Origin: Sparassis latifolia
Taxonomy: Eukaryota; Basidiomycota; Agaricomycetes; Polyporales; Sparassidaceae
NCBI GenBank assembly: GCA_018466975.1
Contig: JAENRS010000022.1
Span: forward strand, 1 to 64,000
Reading direction: 5' to 3'
DNA length: 64,000 bases
A model generated the notes under the pieces. That model saw only the letters and a list, made by a program, of their open reading frames with translations, was not told the origin of the DNA and made no database searches. The first letter of the stretch is position 1. Every line of letters starts with the position of its first letter. Below, piece after piece: positions 23,972 through 35,285 of this stretch. The position numbers were made by a program, and so were the translations under genes.

Positions 23972-26844
23972 CGATGTTTCGCGAGAGGAGGAAGTTGGGG
24001 TCAACCAAACGGATGCATATAACTTAGTTATATCCTGGAGACCATTATCAAGCATATCGTTCAAACTGCTCTCCTGAAGTAAGGCAGTCTAGTCAACAGC
24101 AATCGTCCCTGCAGCCTTCCTTGAGGCAGGACGTCATCAGCGCAGATGACTTCATCGTGTTTCGCCTCTTGGGTGAGATTCCGTGGTGAGATTCCGTTAC
24201 TATTGCAGGTCCTGAGTAACGACCAACACCGGCTACATTTCGTCACTGTGCAGCCAACACCAGTATTCTCTCCTAATAGCGGGAACCATGGAACATCCAG
24301 TGAGCGCTCTGCTCCCCTCGGCCATCTCCCGTTAACTGACTTTCGCTTTCTCGCGCTGGCATTTGTGGAGTCTGTAACAGAAGCGGGTGGTGGACAGCAC
24401 ATCTGCAGTTGCAATCCTCGGCTCCAATTCAAATGATCATTGTAATTTCACTTCCCCCTTTTCGGCGACAAGCACTTTGTTGTTCGTGAATGGTGTGGGA
24501 GGACTTTATGCAAAGGATGCCCAGTTAGAAGAGTCGCCGTTCAGTATAACAAGTGCCGAGCCTTTTGATCATATCTCTTATTGGCCTGGCTGACCTCTTT
24601 CCAGGCTCTTATTCAACATACCAGGTAGTAGCAAGCTGTAGGCTACATCCGAGAGAGGGCAGGAAGCTTCCGACTCGATTCGATTAGGCGGCAGCCAACG
24701 GTCTGTACTGCACGAGATGTACAACGCTGTTGAAAACGTTCGGCTCAGCATGATTTTTGCCGGGACAGGTCTTTCGTCTGAACGTCGGGAAACAGGTTTT
24801 ACACCATGCGCGATAAAGGATAACGTAGTGCTGGAGGCCTTTCCGGATACTGGATTGACGGTGAACAACAATCCCAGCGACGGTACATCCTCGAGAGGGT
24901 TTCACCAGATCGCATTGACGAATGAGCTTTGCAGCGGCCTGATGCTGGCTACGTGGGAGGTGAGTGCATGTTACACAATACTTGGCTCCGTGCTGATACA
25001 GCGGTGTGCTATCCAGATACAGATTTACCGCAAGATACACTTTGCTCTTTGCTCATGCGGCATCACGGGAGGCTTTGAGCAGGCAGACGGGAGGGACCTG
25101 ATGGAAACCAAGCCCGCCACGTTCACCTGCTTTCCGCCCACTCGGTATCTCGAAACCGGGTCAAGAGAAGCATCGCACACGGAGACGGCGCAAACCATAT
25201 TTCAAGCAGCTGCCCTCCGTTCTCTCCAATTTCATGCCTTACTGTCGACTGGAGCCGGTGTCACGGACTCCTATCGGCGCAGCAACTACCTATGGCTATG
25301 CGTAGTTTCGCCACGGAGAACGTCACAATACTCCCTCATCACCGTCTCGATGGAGTCAAGTCGTCGGCGGACGTCTCCGCTTTGCGCAACGACGGCAAAC
25401 GACAGCGCTAGTTGTCGCGGCCCGCCCTGGTCTCGATCGGAGGGAACGCTGATGGCGATATTCAAGGTGCAGACACGTCACATTCGTCGGGGAGCGGCAC
25501 CATCGCTTGCGTACGAGGCGCTCCGCGCTGAGGACGTCGAGCTGTGGTTTCAGGCGTAGCGCGTGATGGGTTTTCTTCGATCTTGCACATGCGCAACTCG
25601 CCGCACCGCAGACCGTAGAGACAGTGAGCACGCCACCTGTCGTGGAAAGGTCGACTTGACCGATGTGGTTGGCGTTAGCAAGGGCTCCGGACGTGCAGAT
25701 ATTTGTTAGGACGGCAAAACACCTTCCTTCAGAATATGACTGCGCCTTCCCGAGACGACGTTGCGGCGCACGAACGTCCACACCATTCCGGCTGTACGCA
25801 CACACCTGATCGCGCTGCATTTTTCCCCGCCGGGCTAAAACTGGAGGAAGAATGCGCAGTGCGAACAGAGTCGTTCGGGACGCCACTTTCTCCTAACCGC
25901 CGAAGGTCGACGGATGTACACCGCCAAGAGAGAGGCGCTGGCAACGCCGAGTATACGTATCACACCCCGACATGTCAAAGTGAACACTCTGCATCACCTT
26001 CCTCCTCCTAGATGTGTCGGTTGCCTGATTTCTCGCCGTCCAGGGATCACTCTTACGTGGGGGAACAACCTGCACGGACGACCAGGAGCGCCACACCCAT
26101 TCCCACTCCGAGCGCGATTCATTAGTGAGTTTCACCCACGCCTCGAAGATAGACGCTCGGGAATCCGTGCCAGACGATAGGGACCGACCTATCCGCTGAC
26201 CACTCCACCCGCGTCGGAGGAGGGGGGAGTGGTTCCTCGACGTACGACACGACCGCCAGTCGAAAATAAGCAAGAAAACTCTGCGGAAATCCGCGCAACC
26301 ACCCGCGGTCTTCCGCTGAAACTCGACCCGCAGGGCTTGGGAGAAAACGACCGATTATTATATATGTTCCTGCGCTCCTCGAGGACGCGTGCCGCACGCG
26401 TCGTTCACCGGCCCAGCTATTCTTCTAGCTACCCGGCTCACTGACCCTTCGGAAGCCCAGTCGGGCGAGATACGCGCGCCTTCGAGTGCGTGCACGAAAC
26501 CGGCGGCGTGCGTGTCGGCTGTAGAGGCGCGGTGCGCCGCCGGATGGACCGTGTCGTACGGAAGGTCACAGGATGAGAGCATGTCCTCTGCGGGCCATTC
26601 CGAGTTTGTTACGTCATCGCACTGGAGTTGGCCCGCCCGGTTCGCTGAATATGGATAGATCACTGTGCACGTGTACATTATCGCACGCCGCGTTCGTTTC
26701 TCGCGCGTACATATTACGTACCCTACCACGATCGGTAGAGCAGCGGAACAAGCATACGAACGACGACGCTATTACGGAGGTATAACATGCTATTCAAGTC
26801 CATAGATCTCTCTCTCCTTCTCCGCCCTGCTCGGGGGAAGCACG
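23972..26844. other. gene-poor stretch with one long unassigned frame
   Basis: Apart from the 280-codon frame at 24717-25559, listed separately, only chance-size frames are seen. A 13-base tandem duplication (GGTGAGATTCCGT twice) lies at 24171-24196. The right end, near 26650-26840, is downstream of the ferritin-like gene. Confidence 0.4.
24717..25559 (+). CDS. unassigned 280-codon open frame
   Basis: It begins with ATG at 24717 and is open for 281 codons, somewhat longer than expected by chance in a window of this size. The product has no signal peptide, clear domain or repeat that I recognise. Its Cys, Thr and Ser residues are evenly scattered, as in a random frame. No flanking exons extend it. 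The opposite strand is also open in pieces. It may be a remnant of a longer gene or no gene at all. Confidence 0.2.
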   Translation: MYNAVENVRLSMIFAGTGLSSERRETGFTPCAIKDNVVLEAFPDTGLTVNNNPSDGTSSRGFHQIALTNELCSGLMLATWEVSACYTILGSVLIQRCAIQIQIYRKIHFALCSCGITGGFEQADGRDLMETKPATFTCFPPTRYLETGSREASHTETAQTIFQAAALRSLQFHALLSTGAGVTDSYRRSNYLWLCVVSPRRTSQYSLITVSMESSRRRTSPLCATTANDSASCRGPPWSRSEGTLMAIFKVQTRHIRRGAAPSLAYEALRAEDVELWFQA

Positions 26845-27978
26845 CTACGCATTCCCCCTCGCGCTGGAGTTGAACGGGAAGTTGAACACGGCCAAGCCGG
26901 TGAGCATCGTCGCGTCGCCCGTCTGCGCGCTCTGGTTGGCGACGACGCCCGCGTACACCGTCCCGAGGAGCGCGTCCGGCACGGTCGTGGTCCCGTTCGC
27001 GATCGGGGTGAAGGTCGTGTTGAGCCCGGAGTACCACGCGAGGAAGGTGGTGTTCCCTGCAGGGACGGACGCGTTGTAGGCGAGCGCGATGGTGTCGCCG
27101 TGCGCGGGCGTCGAGTTGGACACGCTCAGCGCGGGGAAGACCGTCACGGGGATGGGCGGGTTGGAGGCGGGGCACGCGTCGATGAAGCCCACTGTGCGCG
27201 CGCGCGAGTCAGTTTTAGCATCAGCACCGGAGAGGGGGAGGGAACGCACCGGCGAGGGAGAACGCGCCGCTGAAGTAGAGCGGGGTCTCGAAGTCGCCGT
27301 CCCACGGCGGGAGGTGCTTCGCGGCGGACGCGACCCAGCCGGCCTGGCGCGCCTCGATCTGCGCGATGGACTGCGCGGGGTCAGCTGCGGGCGCTCTGCG
27401 GGGGACGGAAGGGAAGGGAGCAGCGCACCTGCGAGGCGACGAGCGTGTCCTTGTCGGAGATGAAGCGGCCCGCGCCCATGTACGCGCCGGAGCCGACGGA
27501 CTCGAGGGTCATGGAGAGGGCGACCCAGGACTGCACGTCCGTGTACGGGCTGTGTGCGCGCGTCAGTCAGCGCGGGCACGCAGGCGCGCCAAGGGCACGC
27601 ACTAGGAGTAGTTGCAGGGCTCGACGGGGGTCGCGCCGAGCGCGTCGAGCTGGGAGGTGAGGAACTGGACGTGCGTCTCCTCGTGGTCGCGGATCTGGAC
27701 GAAGCGGCCGCGCACCCAGGGGGGGAAGCCCGCGGCCTCGAAGTCGTCCTCGCAGAATTGCTCGAGCCCCTGCTGGTAGAAGGTGCGCTCGATGTACTCG
27801 AGGGTGAGCGCGTAGTTCATGATGTTCGTGTCTGGGCCAGGCGGGGTGAGTATGACGGGCTAGTGAGAGAAGCAGATGACACACCATTGACGACGGACGC
27901 AGGCGGGAAAGCGGGTGCGGCCGCGACGACGATGGCAGAAGAGAACGCGGCGAGCAGGAGAGGGAGGGGAGAGAACAT
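26845..27978 (-). CDS. Rds1-type ferritin-like secreted protein
   Basis: Five minus-strand exons (27978-27885, 27831-27603, 27549-27429, 27370-27250, 27191-26845) give 303 residues. The signal peptide starts MFSPLPLLLAAFSSAIVVAAA. The ferritin-like helices follow: NYALTLEYIERTFYQQGLEQF, then RFVQIRDHEETHVQFLTSQL with a di-iron-type E-x2-H pattern, then GSGAYMGAGRF and a fourth helix around SIAQIEARQAGWV. The C-terminal 100 residues form a beta-rich domain (ITVFPALSVSN region) after the four helices. The pattern resembles fission-yeast Rds1 and its fungal relatives, reported as stress- and nutrient-responsive. Metal binding is inferred from the family. This is the intact partner of the pseudogene at 15183-16301. 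Confidence 0.85.
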
Positions 27979-28038
27979 GGCTGGCGTGCAGAGGAGAGAA
28001 CCGGCCGGTTGAAGGGACAGGCATGCTAGGGGTTCTGG

Positions 28039-28046
28039 TTTATATT
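28039..28046 (-). promoter_or_regulatory. TATA box of the ferritin-like gene
   Basis: Minus-strand AATATAAA lies about 60-68 bases upstream of the ATG at 27978. Position and sequence fit a fungal TATA box. Confidence 0.55.
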
Positions 28047-28129
28047 CTGCGGGAGAGACGCGTAAGGCGTGGGGTAAATTGGAGGATGTCAGGCGCGTCG
28101 TCCGTTTACGCCGTCGGCTGCTCTCTCGT

Positions 28130-28236
28130 CCAATCGTGAAGCTGGCACAGCCCCGCGCTCCCCGTCCTCATTGGCCCGCCGGGTGACGTCATGCATGTTT
28201 CAGCTGGCGCTCGAAAGCCAGTGACCCTCTGATTGG
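28130..28236. promoter_or_regulatory. CRE palindrome with three CCAAT motifs
   Basis: A perfect TGACGTCA lies at 28184-28191, about 206 bases upstream of the ferritin-like gene's ATG. CCAAT (28130-28134) and two inverted copies (ATTGG at 28170-28174 and 28232-28236) surround it. TGACGTCA is the site of Atf1/CREB-type bZIP factors that drive stress genes in fungi, and CCAAT is the HAP-complex site. The cluster fits a stress- or iron-responsive promoter; binding itself is inferred. Confidence 0.5.
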
Positions 28237-29636
28237 ATGCCGAATGATCGGCGTCCCGCCTACCGCCGAATGTGGGTCGGGGATACCGCGATGGAGCTAC
28301 TGTGGGTACGTTTCGTATTACTTACACTCCCGCTCATGTACATACACTGCATCCGATGTCTCATCCGCGATGTCTCTCCCCGTCTTAGCATCGGCGTTTC
28401 ACAGCCCTGGTCTCAGATCTCACCGTCCGACCTCCAGCCTCGCGGACCTCCCCACAAAATCACCGACTAATGTTGCAGTGACACGCGATGGCCTCCAGCG
28501 GGCGCAACGTTTCATCTGCACCTCCAGCCGGCCGACGAATGCCCACAAGGGCGCTTGACGAGCGAGCGCGAAGTTCGAGTTACGCGTCGAAAATTCGAAC
28601 GAGTGCGCGCACGTACGGTCGCCAATGACAACCGCTGGCCTAATAGCGTCTTCAATATTTTGCTCCCAATGGCCAGTATCTGCGCCGTGACGCGCGTCGA
28701 ATAGAAACACTCGTGTGCTTGGGCTAGTGGCTACTCTACATGCACATCGTGACCCATCAGCCAACTGGCACCGAAGAGCCCAGTGCACAGAAGCCCGGGA
28801 AGGCGACGAGCCTACCATCCGAGTTGTCAGATACAGCTCAAAGCATTGCTCCATTTCATTCCCAATCATCTTCCAAGTCGAAGCTGCACTGAGCGCTGAG
28901 CAGCGTACAAGCGTTCTCAGACGAGGTACCGTTTCCAGTTGGGCTATCGCAGAGACCACCACCGCGAACTGTGATGTGCCTATATACAGGGGACTTGTCA
29001 CCGCCTCGGTGAGCCATATACTTGGGTGCGATAGGTGCCAGTGAGTGTCCATTCTTTCCATTCGCCTTTCCTGCGCCAGTGGCTGTTTTCTCTGCTGTGT
29101 CCTGTTCCTGCGATTTGGAAAATATATTATGAATACTGGAACGTACATGCAGTCTGCGCATGCATTCTACGAAGCTACAGTTTAACTATTCTGCAATGCC
29201 GGCGAGATGATTGAGACCTTCGCTGCAAGTGCATATTCTCCAAAGTTCGTATCTAGCCCTCTGGAGCCTCCATCAATTAGCAAGGGCCTGTCGTTGAATA
29301 TAGATTGGTTATCCCACATCAACGTGTACAGTTTGAGAGGTGGCGAACCGAGACTCGAAAATGATCGTAAATTCGTTCACATTGTGTTTTACCATCGGGC
29401 GGCTCATTGTTGATGGTGTTCCATCCTCCTGGAACCATGCAGTACTGTCCGCTCCAATTTCGCCTATGCAGATGACATCGACCAATTGGCAACGATCATT
29501 CTCGGAATGACCCCTGCGGACCACTCAATGCATTTAGGAGGGTCACATTTCATTCATTCTCCGTGCAGACGTACAGGGGTTACTGCTGCGGAATTTCAGG
29601 GGAGAGAAACTTCTCATAATAATCCCATGGAAGCAA
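28237..29636. other. intergenic, no supported gene
   Basis: A 242-codon minus-strand frame (28420-29148) is within chance length and shows no domain. Nothing else is recognised up to the start of the duplicated unit at 29637. Confidence 0.4.
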
Positions 29637-29708
29637 CTCATCCCGCTCGACGCCGCCCGACTACTTATCCCTCAAAGCTTCAATCACAGTATACGAAGTG
29701 GACTGACC

Positions 29709-31531
29709 ATGGTTGGGTAAGCCTCCACAGCCAGTTCTAACATCACTGCGACTCAATACTGCTTTCAGGTCTAGGCTCCAGAAGCGTCCTCTTTCAGAGT
29801 TTCCTAACGACGATATCTTAGCAGGGGAGTTCTGGAGTATGGCGTGGGGTCAAGAAACGTTTGCCCCCTTTGACGTTGATGTCGTACGAGATGGTACCTT
29901 GTTTGCTAACTTGGACGAACCAATTCCTGCAACCTGCCGAGTGATCAAGGCTCACCCTTTCATATCTAAGCATTTGGAGCATGTGGTGTTACGCGATGAG
30001 TATGTCGAGGCCTTAGATGCTTTCACGGTGCTTTCCAGGGAAGTACCCAACGGTAGTATAATTACGGTCGGTCATCCTGGCATAGGTGCGTGTGTCTTTC
30101 TTTCGCAAACCCTAGTCGAAGTCGAACTCACAGCATCGCTAACAGGCAAGACAATATTCCTATTTTATGTCCTGACGTATCGGCTCCAGCGTGGTTTATC
30201 CACCTTCTACCAGGAGAGTGCGCATTCCGTCCTTTACTTCCATAAATCCGGCGTCTACAGTATCCCAGCCAGTCAAAGGCCGCATTCCGTGGACTGGGAA
30301 TCGGATGATATTTGGTCGTTGGTCGACTCAAATCGCACGGTGAAGGGACCCGGCGAGCTCATAGGAGGTAAACACTCAGGATGGTTCCTCATTGAAGCCG
30401 CTTCTCCTCATCGCGAGCGGTGGAGTGGGTGGCCAAAGTACAAAGGCTTCGTGGACTTTTTTTATATGAAACCTCCGAGTTTTGCGGAAATCGTCATGAT
30501 GTGAGTGTTGTCGGCCATTTGGTGTAAATGTCAACTATGAAATTCACGACATTACTAGCCGTCCACACCAGAAGGAATACGTAGGAACCGAACAAGACTT
30601 GTACCAATTCTATCAGACGTATGGCCCATCGATCCGTTATGCTTTCCAATACGCTTCCCCCAGTCTCATCTCGAGGTACCAGACAGCTGTTGAGAGCACA
30701 CTCGAACACTTGAATTATGAGCGCCTCCTACAGGATGTCCGAGATGCGACAAGGCTGAATATGGAGGAAGGCTCCCACGACATCTTCATCGTAGAGCCGT
30801 CCAGCGACAACAGAAGGAAATATGTCGTCTCTGTGGTCACTGACGAGATTATGAAGATGGTGTGGGAGATGCATCTGAGAGGTGAACCTCAGCGGATTGC
30901 AGGATTTGCCGCATTGTTCGCTGGTCAACCTTCCTCAAGGTCCACTATAGGATGGATCATCGACACTCATGTGCACCCTATTTTGCTGCAGGCTGGGACA
31001 CGGCTGTTCCACCCGCTGAAGGGCTTGACATGGCTATTCCACCCGATGCAGGGCTTGACATGGCTATTCCACCTGCAAGGCTTAGTCGAGTGCGCAAACG
31101 TTCACTACGCGTACCCCGACGCGACTGCCGTGCAGTCCCCCAACATCGAAGTGCAGATCCCTGACCTCCGTCACCTTTTCTTCTCGATGAACGATCCGAC
31201 TACGGACTTCAAACTCAACCATTACTATCAGTCCAAGGAAAAGAATAACGCGACGTTCGACGCGCTTACGTTCACGCAGGAGAATGGCCAAAACTACGTC
31301 ACAGTGTACCAGGTTATGCTGGCGAAGGAACACGGCGTCAGCGAGGAGGGATTGAGGTTCTTAGACAAATACCTGGATCTACCGAATGGAACTACATCTA
31401 TCCCGAAGCCGCGTATCCGCTACGTGTTGGTCATGCTACAGGGTGAGGAGGTGACAAGCGCTTTCCCAAGGTATTGGGTTGAGAAGTGGGAGGGCATATT
31501 GGACGTATACGCCCTAGAGATTGAATTGTAA
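29709..31531 (+). CDS. Crinkler/RHS-type P-loop NTPase with nuclease-like C-terminus, copy A
   Basis: Four exons (29709-29716, 29769-30085, 30146-30500, 30559-31531) give 550 residues, with the 8-nt first exon coding only MVG. A Walker A motif GHPGIGKT is formed across the second intron. After it come FLFYVLTYRLQRG and a W-SLVDSN segment, then IEAASPHRERWSGWPK. The C-terminal part has ATFDALTF...YVTVYQV with KEHGVSEEGLRFLDKYL, like the degenerate restriction-nuclease fold (D...QV, K/H) of Crinkler and trypanosome RHS proteins. Those proteins are known in oomycetes and fungi and are thought to derive from transposons. Three tandem LFHPxxGLTW-type units lie near 31006-31080. ATPase and DNA-cutting activity are inferred. 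The whole frame is intact. Confidence 0.65.
31006..31080 (+). repeat. 30-bp coding tandem repeat in the NTPase gene
   Basis: GGCTTGACATGGCTATTCCA recurs at 30-base spacing, giving LFHPLKGLTW, LFHPMQGLTW, LFHLQGL in frame. The same array is present in copy B (36584-36658), so it predates the duplication. Confidence 0.75.
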
Positions 31532-32044
31532 GCATTTGTTCTGATTGGAATGGACTTGCGTCATGTTGTGTGTATCCTCAAGCCATTGTGCATGTAGCTG
31601 TATGTATTCTATGAAAATTCGTGCGATTTTCGAATTTCGCAGAGACATTTGTGACGTTGCACCTGTATGTACACAGAATAAGCATACGTTGATATTTAAT
31701 TCATGAGGAATAACTGCAAATAACCATTGCACAGTGGTTCCCTACAGCAAGACAACATTGAATGTTAGGAGGTTACAAATTGGGGAGAAATAGTAGCATG
31801 CTGGGGTGACGGTTGGAACGATAAAATGGCCGCGACAAAAACTGTAAGCAGCCGCCAGCGCCAATACAAACTCGTCGCGGCCTTGTTCTCAATAAACCAC
31901 AACTAAATTGAGACGTATCGTAGATAGAGCGAGCCACCGGGCTGGCGACACGGGGAGACAGAACCAGGAACGCGAACAAAATAGGCGACCACGGATAGCA
32001 GATCCCGAGACGACAGACACGATACCACCAGCAGCATGGTACGC

Positions 32045-32704
32045 TCACTGGCGACGCGCATACGTGGGCGCAGGCGCGGCGGGCACCCCCTGCTGGACGA
32101 GCGACGTCCACGTTTCTGTCAGGTCACAACTCGGTGCACCTCCGTGACCAGCCCCAACTGCAGTCCCTGAGTCTGGGCCATGCGCTCGGGTGGCGACTGT
32201 GCGAATGGCTGCGGCTGTGAGCATCGTACGTCTGGTGCCTCTAGTAGCTCTGTTGGTGGCCTTGGTGTTGCTGGTACACTTGGCCAAAACCCTGTCCGTT
32301 CGTGTCCGCACCACCGTAGTACTCTTGTTGCTGCTACTGATGCGAATGCTGGGGCTGGTGGCACTCTGCTGGTAGCTGCTTCACATACATCTCTTGATAC
32401 TCGTCTAGGCATCGCACGATCGAGCAGCAGCACAAACAGATGACGCACCAGGAACTGCAAGCGTCCGCCGTGCAGCGCATCTTTTTCGAATAGGTCGTAC
32501 GCTAGCCTTGAGCTCGCCCAGCGCCACCTGCGCGGTCTTCGTGAGCCCTCCGTGGGTGACTACAGAAGCAAGCACAACCTGTAATTCGTACGATACGCCA
32601 TTGCATCAGGACTGACACGGCACATACACATTGCAGATACTCACAGCGGCTGAGAATGCGTGGGTCCGGAGAACCCAGAAACGAGCGAGCTGTACAGGAA
32701 AGAG
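32045..32704 (-). pseudogene. remnant of the Zn2Cys6 regulator gene (duplicate copy)
   Basis: Minus-strand matches to the last exon tail of the regulator (stop equivalent at 32045) run to about 32400. They then jump to the exon coding GELRLAYDLFEK...LQFLVRH (32455-32560) and the start of the exon before it (to about 32700). About 1 kb of Gln/Pro-rich coding DNA between the first two is gone, and the frames are broken. The DNA-binding domain is absent. The last matched word (CAGGAAAGAGG) runs straight into mL44 sequence. Confidence 0.8.
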
Positions 32705-32959
32705 GGCAAAGCGGCGGAAACAGTCCGTGAAGGTGCTCCTCGAGCTCTTCTATCGATGCACTGGCCGTCCCGGGTGATGCAGCACTCCGCGGTAGCATAA
32801 ACTCACGGCTGCCTGACGCAGACAAAGGCGGTTTTGAGCGGTGTTGCTGGACGTCTGAGAACGCACGCGCTTGAACTTTCTGGCAAATGACTGGACAAAG
32901 AAATCGGCGTGGATGCGAAGACGGTGCCCGTACGTAGGACGTCCGAGCCTTTTCGACAT
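32705..32959 (-). pseudogene. remnant of the mL44 first exon (duplicate copy)
   Basis: From the ATG at 32959 the minus strand reads MSKRLGR and then, in a second frame, CQKVQARAFSDVQQH and SPGTASASIEELEEHLHGLF, matching exon 1 of the gene at 43560-44570. It has an internal frameshift, stops where that exon reaches LFPPL, and lacks the RNase III-like part. It is a by-product of the 4.8-kb deletion. Confidence 0.8.
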
Positions 32960-33191
32960 GGCGCACAGGTCACCGGTCACCGAGCTCACTGCGACAAAAG
33001 CGACCTTTCCGCTGGATCCATAGACCTAGGAGCTAGATGGGAGTAAATCCGTGGCTTCTCTATGTTATAGATCTCTCCAGGAAACATACAACATGCAGCA
33101 GGAGGTTTTGTCAGAGGTCCAGTTGCACTCAATTTGAAAATTTGGAAGGTCCTGAAAATTGCCACGCCTTTCCTACACGTAGGCTCGTTAA

Positions 33192-33241
33192 CCAGCCTCT
33201 ATATATAGGAAGAAGGGGTCGTTCCTCTATATAGAGGCTGG
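33192..33241. repeat. 50-bp palindrome at the duplication breakpoint
   Basis: CCAGCCTCTATATA (33192-33205) and TATATAGAGGCTGG (33228-33241) are perfect inverted arms around a 22-base loop that itself contains GGAA...TTCC. It starts 15 bases after homology with copy B ends. It can fold as a stable hairpin. Confidence 0.75.
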
Positions 33242-33517
33242 ATCCTCGTATGAGGAGCCGCTGAGAAGTCCCCCGTGGGAACTGCGGAGATCGAAGGCCG
33301 ATGGCAAAAACGCGCACGAATCTTGCAAGGCAAATGCGGATGAATCAGGATACATCTCTGGTACGGGAAATGTGGAGTTAATCACCATGCAGTACAATGT
33401 GATTTTTCCAGCATTATTAGGGGACGCAATGACTATGCTTTGCATGTATTCATGTAGGGTAGCGCGGCATTTACCGCTCCAGTTCGCGTCATGATCACGT
33501 GCAAATCGTGTGAGGGG

Positions 33518-33536
33518 GCGGTAGGTAGGTAGGTAG
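33518..33536. repeat. GGTA microsatellite
   Basis: Four to five GGTA units. A CTAC run of similar size, the reverse-complement type, occurs at about 44907-44920 beyond copy B. Confidence 0.7.
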
Positions 33537-34299
33537 ATTACCGGCATTGGTCCCATTCAGGAACGCCGGGTTGTCGCACCTAGATCTCTGCTATGTACCC
33601 GTGCACAGTACACTACAGAAATCTAGGATACAACACATCCAGGACAGAAATCGCTCCGATCAATGCATACTCATCTACACAGCTCCCAGTGCATCGAAGT
33701 TGATTTGGGGGCAAGGGAAAACCCAGTGGGAAAAACCCGAACTCAGGGAGCTGTTTCAACAAAAGCACTGTCCCACGAAATCCATCAAGGATGCATGAGA
33801 CTAAGTAGGCTCTCCAGCTGTTGTTATATGTGGAAGAAGTGTATGCTTCGGTGTGTGAAACACTTAGGATGTTGTATGTGGATGTGCAAGATATTCTACA
33901 CCATACACAAAAAAGCCAGCGGGACATAGCCGCATGTTCACACATCAAGTGTGACACTTCCACACATAGCAAAGAGCGAGAGCTGCACGTCATGATTTGA
34001 AAGAGTAATTACAGGTTGCATGAAGAATGCCAGCACAGTCACTGTGCATACTTAACCACACTCACCACAATGCCCGATGCACGATGTGCACATGGAGCAT
34101 AATATGGAAGTGATGCACACTGCTGGACTCTCGAGCTGGGGTATACCGGTAGCGCAACGGCTCGCGGACAAGGGGTCGACAATAGCAATGCGATGGATGA
34201 GAATGCTCGCATGCAAAAGAACTGCGCACTACGAAGGTTGCCGCCTGTATTCGAGTCTGTGTAGGGGTGGTGCAGCGGTGAAGTATGTGAACATGATAC

Positions 34300-35035
34300 G
34301 CAGGCATCCACAGTAAATTGTGGGCATCCACAAGCATTGGTGGGCATCACCGCCATTGGTGGGTATCCACCAGAGCAGCGGGTACTGTGTATGGATGAGG
34401 ACGGGCAGTGCGGGCACTGTGTCTTGATGCTGACCATAACATCGTGTTCTGTAAACACACTTCTCATGTCACGATAGTCCACGGTGTCATTAGAGTAGCA
34501 GAGGACAATATTCGTGAACAACACAAATAGGGGTAAGGTGAGTGACAGGTAGACCACTACCATTGGTCGGCACCCGCAGTCACCGGCAGGAGCAGTGGGC
34601 ACTGTGCGTCGATGCTGGTCATAGAGCCATCGGTAAACACTTCCTCGCAGTCTGAGGGCATCCACCATCGGTGGGCATCCACCGCCATCGATGGGCATCC
34701 GCACTAAAAGGCGGGTAGCAGCGGACACTGTGCGTCGACACTGGACATGGAAGGTACACAATAAATGCATGCCTTAGAAGCAGGCGGGAGTAGCGAGCAT
34801 CGTGCATCGATGCTGGACATATAGCTGCCATCTGTAAACACTTTCCAGCAGTATAAGGGCATCCACCGCCATTAGTGGGCATCCGCGCGCAAAGATGGGC
34901 AGCAGCGGACGCTGTGCGTCGACACTGGACATGGAGCCATCTTCCGCAAACATGTTGTATACGTTACGATAGTCATCAGTGTCATTTTAGCAGTAGAGAG
35001 CAATATTCTTGAATATCGGGAATAGGGGTAAGCCG
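34300..35035. repeat. degenerate minisatellite between the duplicate units
   Basis: Three to four imperfect, uneven repeats share the words GTGGGCATCCACCGCCAT, GCAGCGG(A/G)C(A/G)CTGTGCGTCGA, GCTGG(A/T)CATA and GTAAACAC. Two of them also share the longer segment ACGATAGTC...GTGTCATT...GAGAACAATATTC. Spacing is about 150-250 bases. Overlapping open frames here are by-products of the repeat. Confidence 0.7.
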
Positions 35036-35285
35036 AGATGATGGTGGTCGGGGTATGTGACACGCGGGATTCCACGTACTCTTATAGTAGTACTATGCAT
35101 ACATATGCCAAGTCCGTGTCCGCTTCAACCAACCGCGCCAACCTGGAGACCCCTATCAGAAGCGGTTTGCATCGAACCTAGGATTCAAGGCATCTAACTT
35201 ATCAGTATCAGCTCATCCCGCTCGACGCCGCCTGACTACTTATACTTCAAGCTTCAATATTCACAGTATACTAAGTGGACTGACC

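Larger units (their letters stand above)
29637..33177. repeat. segmental duplication, copy A (deleted form)
   Basis: It begins at the shared word CTCATCCCGCTCGACGCCGCC and ends at TCCTACA. In the same order it matches 35212-44771: NTPase gene, regulator tail, regulator exon, mL44 first exon, upstream DNA of mL44. Two blocks are missing relative to copy B: about 1 kb (B 38180-39190) and about 4.8 kb (B 39465-44275). The two deletions account for the 6-kb size difference. Confidence 0.85.
33178..34299. other. spacer after copy A, no supported gene
   Basis: It contains the palindrome at 33192-33241 and a GGTA microsatellite at 33518-33536. Frames here are short and unremarkable. Confidence 0.45.

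Noticed and set aside
26720..26760. tRNA-like A-box (CGGTAGAGCAGCGG)
   Set aside because: No matching B-box (GGTTCGANNCC) or cloverleaf arms within the next 80 bases.
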